A stretch of 12,548 nucleotides of DNA from Balneola sp. GTDB lineage: Bacteria > Bacteroidota > Rhodothermia > Balneolales > Balneolaceae. The translations under genes were made by a program, and so were the position numbers. Below the pieces are notes generated by a model. It was not told the DNA's origin. It saw only the letters and a program-made list of their open reading frames with translations, and made no database searches. Positions 5,994 to 12,548 of this stretch are shown one piece after another. The stretch spans positions 1-12,548 of the forward strand of contig PCAT01000103.1 of the NCBI GenBank assembly GCA_002730655.1. Reading direction: 5' to 3'. Each line of letters starts with the position of its first letter. The stretch's first letter is position 1.

Positions 5994-8015
5994 ATGTTCA
6001 TGTTCAAGTCTTTCATCTTTGGCATCCTGCTATTCCTTTTCAGTATACCCGCAACTAAAATGGGCTGGGCATCCAACGCCGATACTTCTTTTGTGCCAAA
6101 TTACCGCTGGCCCATTGATGGTTCACGACACCTATCAGGTACTTTTGGAGAAACCCGTTCAGCTCATTTTCACAGCGGAATAGATATAAAAACCTGGGGT
6201 CGCGAGGGGTATCCCGTACTTGCCAGCGAAAAGGGCTATATTAGTCGGATGGCTATAAGTGCACGCGGTTATGGTAAAGTTCTGTATGTAACACACCCTA
6301 ACGGATATACTAGTGTATATGCCCACCTTCAACGATTCTCACCTGAGCTTCAGGAGTATATTGACTCGGTTCGTTTAGTACAAGGTTATCGTTTTGAAAT
6401 CGACATTGATCTAGGTTATACATCCAACTCACAGCTTCAAAAAAATACTAACCCTTTATTCCCTGTTTCAAGAGGACAACGCATCGCCTACACTGGATCT
6501 ACTGGAATTGGTCCACCTCACCTTCACTTTGAGCTACGAGACCCACAGGAACGCGCTTTGAATGCTCTAGAATATGGGTTGTCCATTAAGGATCGAATAC
6601 CTCCTACTATACGATCACTAATGGTCGTTCCACTGGCTGCCAATAGCCGAGTTGAAGGACTAACCCAACGCAAAGTGTTCGGCTCCGTCACACCTGACCC
6701 CGAATTTCCAAACCAAACTCATTTTGGGCAAATTCTTGTTCGAGGGCCGGTGGGTGTAGCCTTTGATATTTTTGATGGCGCAAATGAGGTTAATAATAAG
6801 TATGCATTTTACCAAGCATGGTTGGTTGATCATGGCCTAGAACAATCCACAAGCCTAAAAGATACAGTGGTATATCAACGACTAGATGCTGTAAATTTTG
6901 ACGATAACGAAGCGATGTTTTATGACCGTTTGGCCCCTCACTCTTCCAGAAGACGAAGCTTTCAAGCTTTTTTCCCACAAGATGGTCCTGAGATTCCGTT
7001 CTATAAAACGATGAATTCAAGCCCAGGTGTAGGGCAAGCCTTAAATACATCTATCTCAGGAGCTCGACGTTTCGAGCTTATAGTCCAAGATTATTTTGGT
7101 AATGAATCACGAGCAAACTACCTACTCGAAGTAGATAAACCGGTAACATATAACCATTCGAGCATCAATGAGTATGCCTCGATTATCCATCCTAGTGATT
7201 GGCAGTGGAACCCGGACTGGATTGCCGTAAACGATTCTCTTAGCTGGTCGTTAAACGCGGATAAGACTGATTGGCCAATTGCTCCATTCAATAAGAACCA
7301 AACTGGATACTGGTTTCAAAACGAAACCATATATACCATAAGAAGAGTTTATCCCGAACAACCACACCGAGTCAAAACTCAAGATCAGAGAATCCTCTGG
7401 TATGCCCATCCTCATAGTTTCTCAGACACATTGAGCCTAGGTGTATTTCATGATGAAATACTTCCAGCAGACAGCACAGGACATCATATCCCTATTCTTG
7501 GAATTTTACCCCTACCCCTACCCCTACAAAAACCCATCATCGTGGAGTGGTTTATAGGCGATTACCTAGAAGGGTATAGGGATGAAGATGAGCGAATACC
7601 AGAGCAACTTGGACTATACAGGTACGATCCAGACGAAGAGAGCTATGAAAGAATCTCATCACACATTTATGGTGGAATCCTCAGAGCAAACATTTCTGAG
7701 AGTGGTCTTTTTACATTATGGGCCGATACGGTAGCCCCAAAAGCGTACAATATTCGGGTTGAACCGACTGTCTTTGGTACTACAGGTGTGCAACTTCGCT
7801 ATGATGAAGAACACTCTGGAATCATAACCCAAGCATCTGTAATTACTGTGAATGACCAACCAGGAATTATTGAATTCGATTACGAAGATAACACCATACT
7901 TTATTATAGGCCAGGTTGGACGGCCGCTAGAGGAGATACTCTCGAAATTAGCTATCAGATTCTGGACGGGGCTGGCAATCGCTTTGAAAGACAGACCACA
8001 CACATCGTCCGTTAG
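5994..8015 (+). CDS. Exported M23 (LytM-type) metallopeptidase
   Basis: This is a zinc peptidase of family M23, whose members cut peptide cross-links in peptidoglycan or act as divisome cofactors. A signal peptide covers about residues 1-26 (core FIFGILLFLF, cleavage near GWA). The catalytic domain follows at about 36-185: HFHSGIDI gives zinc ligands H60 and D64, YAHL holds H111, and PPHLHFEL holds H176 and H178. All key residues are present, so it should be active. Between YAHL and RGQRIAYTGSTG lies an insert of roughly 30 residues relative to LytM, a form I associate with Bacteroidota M23 proteins. The remaining ~470 residues, predicted to be mostly beta strand, resemble Ig/beta-sandwich modules; I recognise no named domain there. 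The likely place of action is the periplasm. The start ATG at 5994 is one base after the upstream stop, suggesting translational coupling, with another ATG two codons later at 6000. Confidence 0.9.
   Translation: MFMFKSFIFGILLFLFSIPATKMGWASNADTSFVPNYRWPIDGSRHLSGTFGETRSAHFHSGIDIKTWGREGYPVLASEKGYISRMAISARGYGKVLYVTHPNGYTSVYAHLQRFSPELQEYIDSVRLVQGYRFEIDIDLGYTSNSQLQKNTNPLFPVSRGQRIAYTGSTGIGPPHLHFELRDPQERALNALEYGLSIKDRIPPTIRSLMVVPLAANSRVEGLTQRKVFGSVTPDPEFPNQTHFGQILVRGPVGVAFDIFDGANEVNNKYAFYQAWLVDHGLEQSTSLKDTVVYQRLDAVNFDDNEAMFYDRLAPHSSRRRSFQAFFPQDGPEIPFYKTMNSSPGVGQALNTSISGARRFELIVQDYFGNESRANYLLEVDKPVTYNHSSINEYASIIHPSDWQWNPDWIAVNDSLSWSLNADKTDWPIAPFNKNQTGYWFQNETIYTIRRVYPEQPHRVKTQDQRILWYAHPHSFSDTLSLGVFHDEILPADSTGHHIPILGILPLPLPLQKPIIVEWFIGDYLEGYRDEDERIPEQLGLYRYDPDEESYERISSHIYGGILRANISESGLFTLWADTVAPKAYNIRVEPTVFGTTGVQLRYDEEHSGIITQASVITVNDQPGIIEFDYEDNTILYYRPGWTAARGDTLEISYQILDGAGNRFERQTTHIVR
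7509..7526 (+). repeat. Three tandem CCCCTA hexamers inside the M23 gene
   Basis: CCCCTA is repeated three times in a row within the beta-rich part of the M23 gene and encodes an alternating Leu-Pro run. Because the unit is six bases, slippage would add or remove two residues without breaking the frame. Three copies are few for high instability. Confidence 0.7.
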
Positions 8016-8264
8016 CTCTACCACCGTCTTAGATTCTAGCAAAATATTCCTATAATTTCTTATATAATTCTTCAGAAAACCCACCAAACTACAGCAAAAT
8101 GCATCATAACTAATTTTTGCTTACGTAAATTATTTATCTATATCATATATATGAGGCATACAGCTTAATAGCTAAAAAAAACAATACGGCCTATTCATAA
8201 AATTACAGAACTATTTATTACACTATTTGCGCTTTAATATACACCTATTCAACCCCACAGGTTC

Positions 8265-8666
8265 TTAGACTGAGGCTATACAGCTAATTTCAACGAATAC
8301 ATGTTTAGGAAGCGTCTGCACAGCTACAGTTTCCCTAGCAGGCGGATTTTCGGTGAAAAATAACCCATAAATTTCATTCACTACATCAAAATCGTCCATG
8401 CTGTTCAAAAAAATAGAGCACTTGATCACCTTGGAAAAATCTGAGCCTGCAGCACTCAGCACTTCACCTAGGTTTTTCATAACCTGTTGAGTCTGGGTTT
8501 TGGCATCCTCTCCCACTATTTCCATAGTGGCTGGATCTAAGGCAATTTGTCCAGAACAATAGACAATATCATTATGAATAACTGCCTGGCTGTAGGGTCC
8601 TATAGCTGCTGGAGCGCTATTTGTGGCTACAATTTTTTTCGTGGATTGAGTCTTTGAAGTCGCCAT
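8265..8666 (-). CDS. ridA: RidA family enamine/imine deaminase
   Basis: RidA hydrolyses reactive enamines and imines such as 2-aminoacrylate, released by PLP enzymes including threonine/serine dehydratase and cystathionine lyases, and so protects other PLP enzymes. It acts in the cytoplasm as a trimer. The 133 residues cover the whole YjgF/YER057c/UK114 fold. Marks are IGPYSQAV (22-29), VYCSGQIALDP (35-45), NLGEVLSAAG (65-74), the active-site arginine R111 in PPARETV, and E126 in FVEISCIA, matching Arg105 and Glu120 of the E. coli proteins, so catalytic residues are retained. An N-terminal extension of about ten Ser/Thr/Lys residues precedes the usual start of the fold. No Shine-Dalgarno is present. 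The gene is divergent from the TPR lipoprotein and PLP-enzyme genes, 122 bases away, and converges on the M23 gene across a 249-base A/T-rich gap. Confidence 0.93.
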   Translation of the reverse strand: MATSKTQSTKKIVATNSAPAAIGPYSQAVIHNDIVYCSGQIALDPATMEIVGEDAKTQTQQVMKNLGEVLSAAGSDFSKVIKCSIFLNSMDDFDVVNEIYGLFFTENPPARETVAVQTLPKHVFVEISCIASV

Positions 8667-8788
8667 AACTTGCTAATTAGGTGAATATTAAATAATTAGA
8701 TTGCTTTCGCGTTATTATTGCACAAAGTACTATATATACTTACTTTATAAAAGAGTAAAGAATTCAATTTTATCACAAGTTTAATACC

Positions 8789-10069
8789 ATGAAAATCTTT
8801 TCCACAAGAATGTTTTTTTTTACACTGGCTGTATACGTTTTTGCCAGTTGTACTGGTGATCCACTAGTAAAACCTATTAAAGACAGCATCGATGCCCAAA
8901 ATTATGAAGCGGCCATTGTTGCTGCAGATTCTGCTCTTTTGACTAACCCCAACAATGCCATGGCTTTATACTATCGCGGCCTTGCGATGAACATGAAAGC
9001 TGGGGCAACAGACGATATCACTTCACGTGAAGCATTATACAGTGAAATGCGATCCAATCTGATTGATGCACGCTCCGCCTTTGCTGATATGGAAAAAGCT
9101 CCTGCAGAAGCTGAACAGGTGAACAATATTATTTTGAATGCCTGGGGTCGCGAGCATAACAAGGCTATTGAATATGCACTGGATGATTCAGTTATGGCCA
9201 CCGTTCAAAACCCCATTGAATACTCTATACAGCATTTAGTGAATGCCACTACAGCGAACCCAGATTCTACTCTATCTTATGACGTTCTTGCTCAAGTGTA
9301 TTACATGAATAGTGATTACCAAGGAGCTGCAGCCGCTATGGCCAAAGTAATTGAGCTTAAAAATCCAGGCGAAGCTTCTGAATACGATCGTTATGCCTCG
9401 TATAATTTCCTTATGGGTAAACCAGATATAGCAGTTAAAGCACTTGAAAAAGGCTTAGCACTCTACCCTGACAGCACATCTCTAATTCAAAAAATGGCTG
9501 ATGGTCTATTTCAAACTGGTGACACCGATCGGGCACTAGAACTAGTCGAGGGATTAATAGAAAATGATCCAAGTAATGCCCAGTACCGGCTTGTTATAGG
9601 CACCCAAATCTATCAAAGAGTGATGACTCTATCAGATTCTGTGAGTGCAAATAGTGATCTTATCTATGATCTTCGGGACGAGGATATAGTGCGTGTAGAA
9701 GAGCTCAACGAAATAAACAAAGAATTGCGCGGGCAAATTGATATACTTACTACACGGGCTGAAGCGGCTTTGGTTACAGCAGCTGAAATTGAGCCAGAAA
9801 ATCCAATGATCTTTAACACCCTTGGAGTAGTCTATCAAAACAAATCAGCTGCATTGTTTGACCTTCGAAATAACACTCTAGATAACGATGAGGCCATGCG
9901 TCTAGACGAATTAGCAAAAGCAGAGGCTACACTTGCAATGGAAAATTATGAGCGCGCAGCTGAGTTAGATCCAGAAAATATCAGCTACTGGGAATCATTG
10001 TTTCGCATTTACACCGCGCTCGGAATGCTTGAAAAGGCAGAAGCAGCGATGGAAAAGGCAGGAATGTAA
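8789..10069 (+). CDS. TPR-repeat lipoprotein (first of a tandem pair)
   Basis: I do not recognise a named family. The N-terminus is a lipoprotein signal peptide with lipobox FAS-C, placing the lipidated cysteine at C21, so the mature protein should be membrane-anchored facing the periplasm. The rest is alpha-helical with tetratricopeptide-like pairs, clearest at about 37-66, 163-190, 199-226, 232-259 and 384-416; recurrent A, Y, G and P positions follow the TPR pattern, as in NYERAAELDPEN (386-397). Between 276 and 340 an acidic, coiled-coil-like segment rich in Glu, Asp and Ala interrupts the repeats. The motif WGREHN (119-124) recurs as WAQEHN in the next gene's product, and both put the cysteine at 21, so they are paralogs. 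TPR proteins usually scaffold other proteins; no catalytic motif is visible. It is the first gene of a likely three-gene transcription unit. Confidence 0.85.
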   Translation: MKIFSTRMFFFTLAVYVFASCTGDPLVKPIKDSIDAQNYEAAIVAADSALLTNPNNAMALYYRGLAMNMKAGATDDITSREALYSEMRSNLIDARSAFADMEKAPAEAEQVNNIILNAWGREHNKAIEYALDDSVMATVQNPIEYSIQHLVNATTANPDSTLSYDVLAQVYYMNSDYQGAAAAMAKVIELKNPGEASEYDRYASYNFLMGKPDIAVKALEKGLALYPDSTSLIQKMADGLFQTGDTDRALELVEGLIENDPSNAQYRLVIGTQIYQRVMTLSDSVSANSDLIYDLRDEDIVRVEELNEINKELRGQIDILTTRAEAALVTAAEIEPENPMIFNTLGVVYQNKSAALFDLRNNTLDNDEAMRLDELAKAEATLAMENYERAAELDPENISYWESLFRIYTALGMLEKAEAAMEKAGM

Positions 10070-10137
10070 CTTAGGCGTACACACCAATCGGAAATTCGCT
10101 GAGATGAAAAGTCCCAGCAACATGTAAATCTTTTTCA

Positions 10138-11313
10138 ATGAAGATGATTAGTTTCACCCGATGGGCAGTAATAATTGCCTTCGGGTTTTCTTTAGGATGC
10201 TCAAATACACTAAAGACAGTGGAGTCTTTGGTACAAGAAGAAGCCTATTTTCAGGCGTTAAAGGAACTTGAAGAAAGCTTAGAAAGACGTCCGGAAAGCG
10301 AGCTACTCTGGTTTGCGCAAGGACGAATTCATCTAATTTACTCAGAAACAGATGAGCCCATTCAGCGCACCTATCACTATCAAACTGCCTACAATTCATT
10401 TGAAGAGGCTCGACGTCTAGGTATAGATTCCACTCAAAGTGTGGAAATAGATAATCTACTTCAACGATATTGGGCCCAGGAGCACAATGCGGGGATACAT
10501 GCACTCGAAAATGGTGAATACGACGATCGCCTTCGCGATGCAGCCTCTCATCTTCGCAATGCAGTAGCGCTTAAACCCAACGAGATTTCGTCCTACATTG
10601 CCCTCACCAATGCCTATTATTCGGCAGACAAAATAAAACTAGCGGTCAAGACCCTACGTGATGCAGAAGAAAATCTAGATACACCAAATGCGCAGATTTA
10701 CGAAAAACTAGGTTTTCTATCCCTTGAACAAGGAAAAATCGAGGATGCCATCACATTTTATCAGCGTTCGATTGATATAATCGACAACAAAAATGCCGCC
10801 TTCGGACTCGTCAACGCCTATATTTCCAATGGTGAGTCACTGAAAGCAGTCGATCTTTTGACTGGGCTGTTAACGCGCTACCCCAACGAAACCGATATTA
10901 ACCACGTCTACGGAGTACAGCTCAATATTGTACTTGATGGCTATTTGACCCAACTACATCAGGCGTATAAAGATGATAATTCGGTGGAGGTAAAGCAGCT
11001 TCGACAGGCTATCGAGAATATGATGGAAGGTGCGGAAGGACAGTTGACCCAAGCTTACAAAAATGATATTTCTAACACATCTTTTGTGGAAAGTCTTGCG
11101 ATTTTTTACAATAACCTCACTTCCAAATATCTGGAAATGCTCGAAGTTGCCTACACCGAGCATGTAGATATTATGAGTGACTCAGCAGCCGAATATTTAG
11201 ACAAAGCTATTACCTACTACAAACGAATGGAACAACTCCGCCCCAATGAAAAGGAATATGCGAAAAAAGCGGAAAATCTAGGTGAATTACGCATTGTCCT
11301 CTTCACCTATTAG
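10138..11313 (+). CDS. TPR-repeat lipoprotein (second of a tandem pair)
   Basis: This has the same architecture as the product encoded just upstream and no named family that I recognise. A lipobox SLG-C again puts the lipidated cysteine at C21. TPR-like helix pairs are visible at about 36-60, 150-183, 185-215, 216-248 and 348-370, with GKIEDAITFYQRSIDI (199-214) a good example. WAQEHNAGIHALENGEYDD begins at 112 and aligns with the WGREHN region of its neighbour, and the SYIALTNAYY stretch (152-161) aligns with SYDVLAQVYY there. A central helical region (about 258-345) replaces the acidic segment of the paralog, so the two have diverged strongly outside the repeats. ATG 10138 and ATG 10144 are both usable; I keep the first. 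It lies 68 bases after its paralog. Its stop is three bases before the PLP-enzyme start, suggesting coupled translation. Function is unknown; a scaffold or assembly role is the usual guess for TPR lipoproteins. Confidence 0.84.
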   Translation: MKMISFTRWAVIIAFGFSLGCSNTLKTVESLVQEEAYFQALKELEESLERRPESELLWFAQGRIHLIYSETDEPIQRTYHYQTAYNSFEEARRLGIDSTQSVEIDNLLQRYWAQEHNAGIHALENGEYDDRLRDAASHLRNAVALKPNEISSYIALTNAYYSADKIKLAVKTLRDAEENLDTPNAQIYEKLGFLSLEQGKIEDAITFYQRSIDIIDNKNAAFGLVNAYISNGESLKAVDLLTGLLTRYPNETDINHVYGVQLNIVLDGYLTQLHQAYKDDNSVEVKQLRQAIENMMEGAEGQLTQAYKNDISNTSFVESLAIFYNNLTSKYLEMLEVAYTEHVDIMSDSAAEYLDKAITYYKRMEQLRPNEKEYAKKAENLGELRIVLFTY

Positions 11314-11316
11314 ACT

Positions 11317-12456
11317 ATGAAATTCAACACCAAAGCCATACACGCTGGCCAGCAACCAGAGCCTACTTCAGGAGCGGTTATGCCACCCATATTTCAGACG
11401 TCCACCTATGCACAAGCGGGACCAAACGACCACCAAGGCTATGACTATGCCCGTGTAGGAAATCCAACTCGTACGGCTCTAGAACAACTTATCGCCGGCC
11501 TCGAAGGAGCAGACGATTGCGCCTGCTTTGCAAGTGGTGTGGCTGCGATGGATGCCCTTATAAAAATGCTTCGCCCCGGCAATCATGTTATTGCTAGCAA
11601 CGATCTTTATGGGGGATCCTATCGCCTTTTTACCCAGGTATTCCAGCCTTATGGTATCGATTTTTCTTTCGTGGATATGACCGATCTATCTCTGTTCCAG
11701 CAGGCTCTGCGCCCGTCTACCAAAATGATTTGGATCGAGACACCCACCAATCCCCTACTTCGTATCGTAGATATACGAGCACTTAGCACCTTGGCACGTG
11801 ATCACGGCGCACTATCTGTTGTGGACAACACCTTCGCTTCGCCTTACCTACAGAGACCACTAGAGTTGGGAGCGGACGCGGTAATGCACTCGGCCACTAA
11901 ATATCTTGCCGGACACTCCGATGTAATTCATGGCGCAGTGGCTAGTTCGAATTCATCTATTATGGAGCAACTTAGGTTTCAGGTCAAATCCACCGGCGCA
12001 GTACCAGGCCCCATGGATTGCTACCTGACCCTCAGGGGTATTAAAACACTCGCTGTTCGAGTTGAACGATCTGTTTCCAATGCCAAAATTATTGCGCAAT
12101 GGCTGAATAACCACCCCAAGATTGGTCATGTACATTATCCTGGCCTAGCACATCACCCTCAGCACCAACTGGCCAGCACACAAATGAACGACTTTGGGGC
12201 TATGCTTTCCTTCACCTTGTCGGATGATACGCAAGAAGCAGCCGCTGCATTTATGGCTCGAACCCACTATTTCACCTTGGCTGAAAGCCTTGGAGGCGTT
12301 GAATCATTAATTTCGCATCCCGCCTCAATGACTCATGGTTCTATCCCAAAAGAAGTACGCGAAGCAGCCGGATTAAAAGATTCGTTAATCCGAATCTCCG
12401 TTGGAATTGAAGATGTAGAAGACCTACTGGCCGATTTAGACACTGCCTTTGCCTAA
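11317..12456 (+). CDS. Cystathionine gamma-synthase / gamma-lyase (PLP enzyme, Cys/Met metabolism family)
   Basis: This fold-type I PLP enzyme of trans-sulfuration links cysteine and homoserine metabolism. The 379 residues are a full-length family member. K195 in SATKYLAGHSD is the Schiff-base lysine. D170 in VVDNTFASPYLQRP binds the pyridine nitrogen, Y98 in NDLYGG stacks on the ring, and Y44/R46 in YDYARVGNPTR reach the phosphate of the neighbouring subunit. The C-terminal block SLGGVESLISHPASMTH (325-341) is shared by MetB-type synthases and gamma-lyases. E. coli MetB and human CTH both resemble it, so I cannot separate synthase (activated homoserine plus cysteine gives cystathionine) from lyase (cystathionine to cysteine, 2-oxobutyrate and ammonia) and give no symbol. 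The start is three bases after the TPR lipoprotein stop, so it belongs to that unit, although no obvious function links them. ridA, divergent from this unit, could clear its enamine products. Confidence 0.9.
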   Translation: MKFNTKAIHAGQQPEPTSGAVMPPIFQTSTYAQAGPNDHQGYDYARVGNPTRTALEQLIAGLEGADDCACFASGVAAMDALIKMLRPGNHVIASNDLYGGSYRLFTQVFQPYGIDFSFVDMTDLSLFQQALRPSTKMIWIETPTNPLLRIVDIRALSTLARDHGALSVVDNTFASPYLQRPLELGADAVMHSATKYLAGHSDVIHGAVASSNSSIMEQLRFQVKSTGAVPGPMDCYLTLRGIKTLAVRVERSVSNAKIIAQWLNNHPKIGHVHYPGLAHHPQHQLASTQMNDFGAMLSFTLSDDTQEAAAAFMARTHYFTLAESLGGVESLISHPASMTHGSIPKEVREAAGLKDSLIRISVGIEDVEDLLADLDTAFA

Positions 12457-12493
12457 GCCTCTTGCCCAATTTTGTTGTTTGCTATATTAAGAA

Positions 12494-12536
12494 GTAGTTA
12501 CCTAGATGTGAAAACTCTTTACATCCATTTGACTAC
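12494..12536. repeat. Nested inverted repeat after the PLP-enzyme gene
   Basis: Outer arms GTAGT (12494-12498) and ACTAC (12532-12536) enclose inner arms GATGT (12505-12509) and ACATC (12521-12525). The two pairs are separated by six unpaired bases on each side, so this would be an interrupted hairpin beginning 38 bases after the stop. Arms are only five bases each and the T-run after it is short (TTTTGTT), so it is a weak terminator candidate at best; a regulatory site for a gene beyond the window is another possibility. Confidence 0.25.
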
Positions 12537-12548
12537 CCAGTTTTGTTA

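Noticed and set aside
8016..8264. Possible small gene or RNA in the gap between the M23 gene and ridA
   Set aside because: The 249 bases are A/T-rich, with no convincing start plus coding pattern, no tRNA-like fold and no stable hairpin with a T-run for either convergent gene.

Overview
The window is about 12.5 kb of AT-rich bacterial chromosome with closely packed, mostly housekeeping genes. Several traits point to the Bacteroidota/FCB side of the tree, and I lean towards a Balneolota/Rhodothermota-like marine lineage. These traits are the near absence of Shine-Dalgarno sequences before start codons, a DUF1080 sugar-hydrolase-type secreted protein, a long M23 peptidase with an insert in its catalytic domain, ribosomal protein L21 with a Rho_N-like tail, and two lipoproteins with typical lipoboxes. 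The lineage is an inference from gene style and not a measured placement.

Layout. Positions 83-2523 hold two plus-strand genes, a glutaryl-CoA dehydrogenase and a secreted alpha/beta hydrolase that starts on TTG 23 bases later. Facing them on the minus strand (2535-3392) is an exported DUF1080 protein. It is divergent from lexA (3582-4235), and the space between them holds several perfect short dyads, one lying over a plausible lexA promoter. Next come rplU and rpmA (4337-5119), closed by a strong hairpin terminator at 5193-5229. A FAHD1-like acylpyruvase/oxaloacetate decarboxylase gene and an M23 peptidase gene follow (5267-8015), separated by one base. After a 249-base AT-rich gap, the longest gene-free stretch here, comes ridA on the minus strand (8265-8666). 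Divergent from it is a plus-strand run of two tandem TPR lipoproteins and a cystathionine gamma-synthase/lyase gene (8789-12456). The last 92 bases are non-coding, with a weak nested dyad and a short direct repeat, and the window ends before the next gene. No gene-free stretch exceeds 300 bases. I see no tRNA, rRNA, CRISPR array, insertion sequence or phage gene.

How the genes fit together. lexA would control the SOS response. rplU-rpmA is the usual large-subunit pair. gcdH belongs to lysine/tryptophan breakdown. ridA lies next to a transcription unit ending in a PLP enzyme of the kind whose reactive enamine products RidA clears. The two TPR lipoproteins share cysteine position, domain order and a W-x-x-EHN motif, so they look like an old tandem duplication of unknown role.

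I found no clear new defence or mobile system. The best leads are the dyads around lexA, the tandem lipoprotein pair coupled to the PLP enzyme, and the L21 tail.
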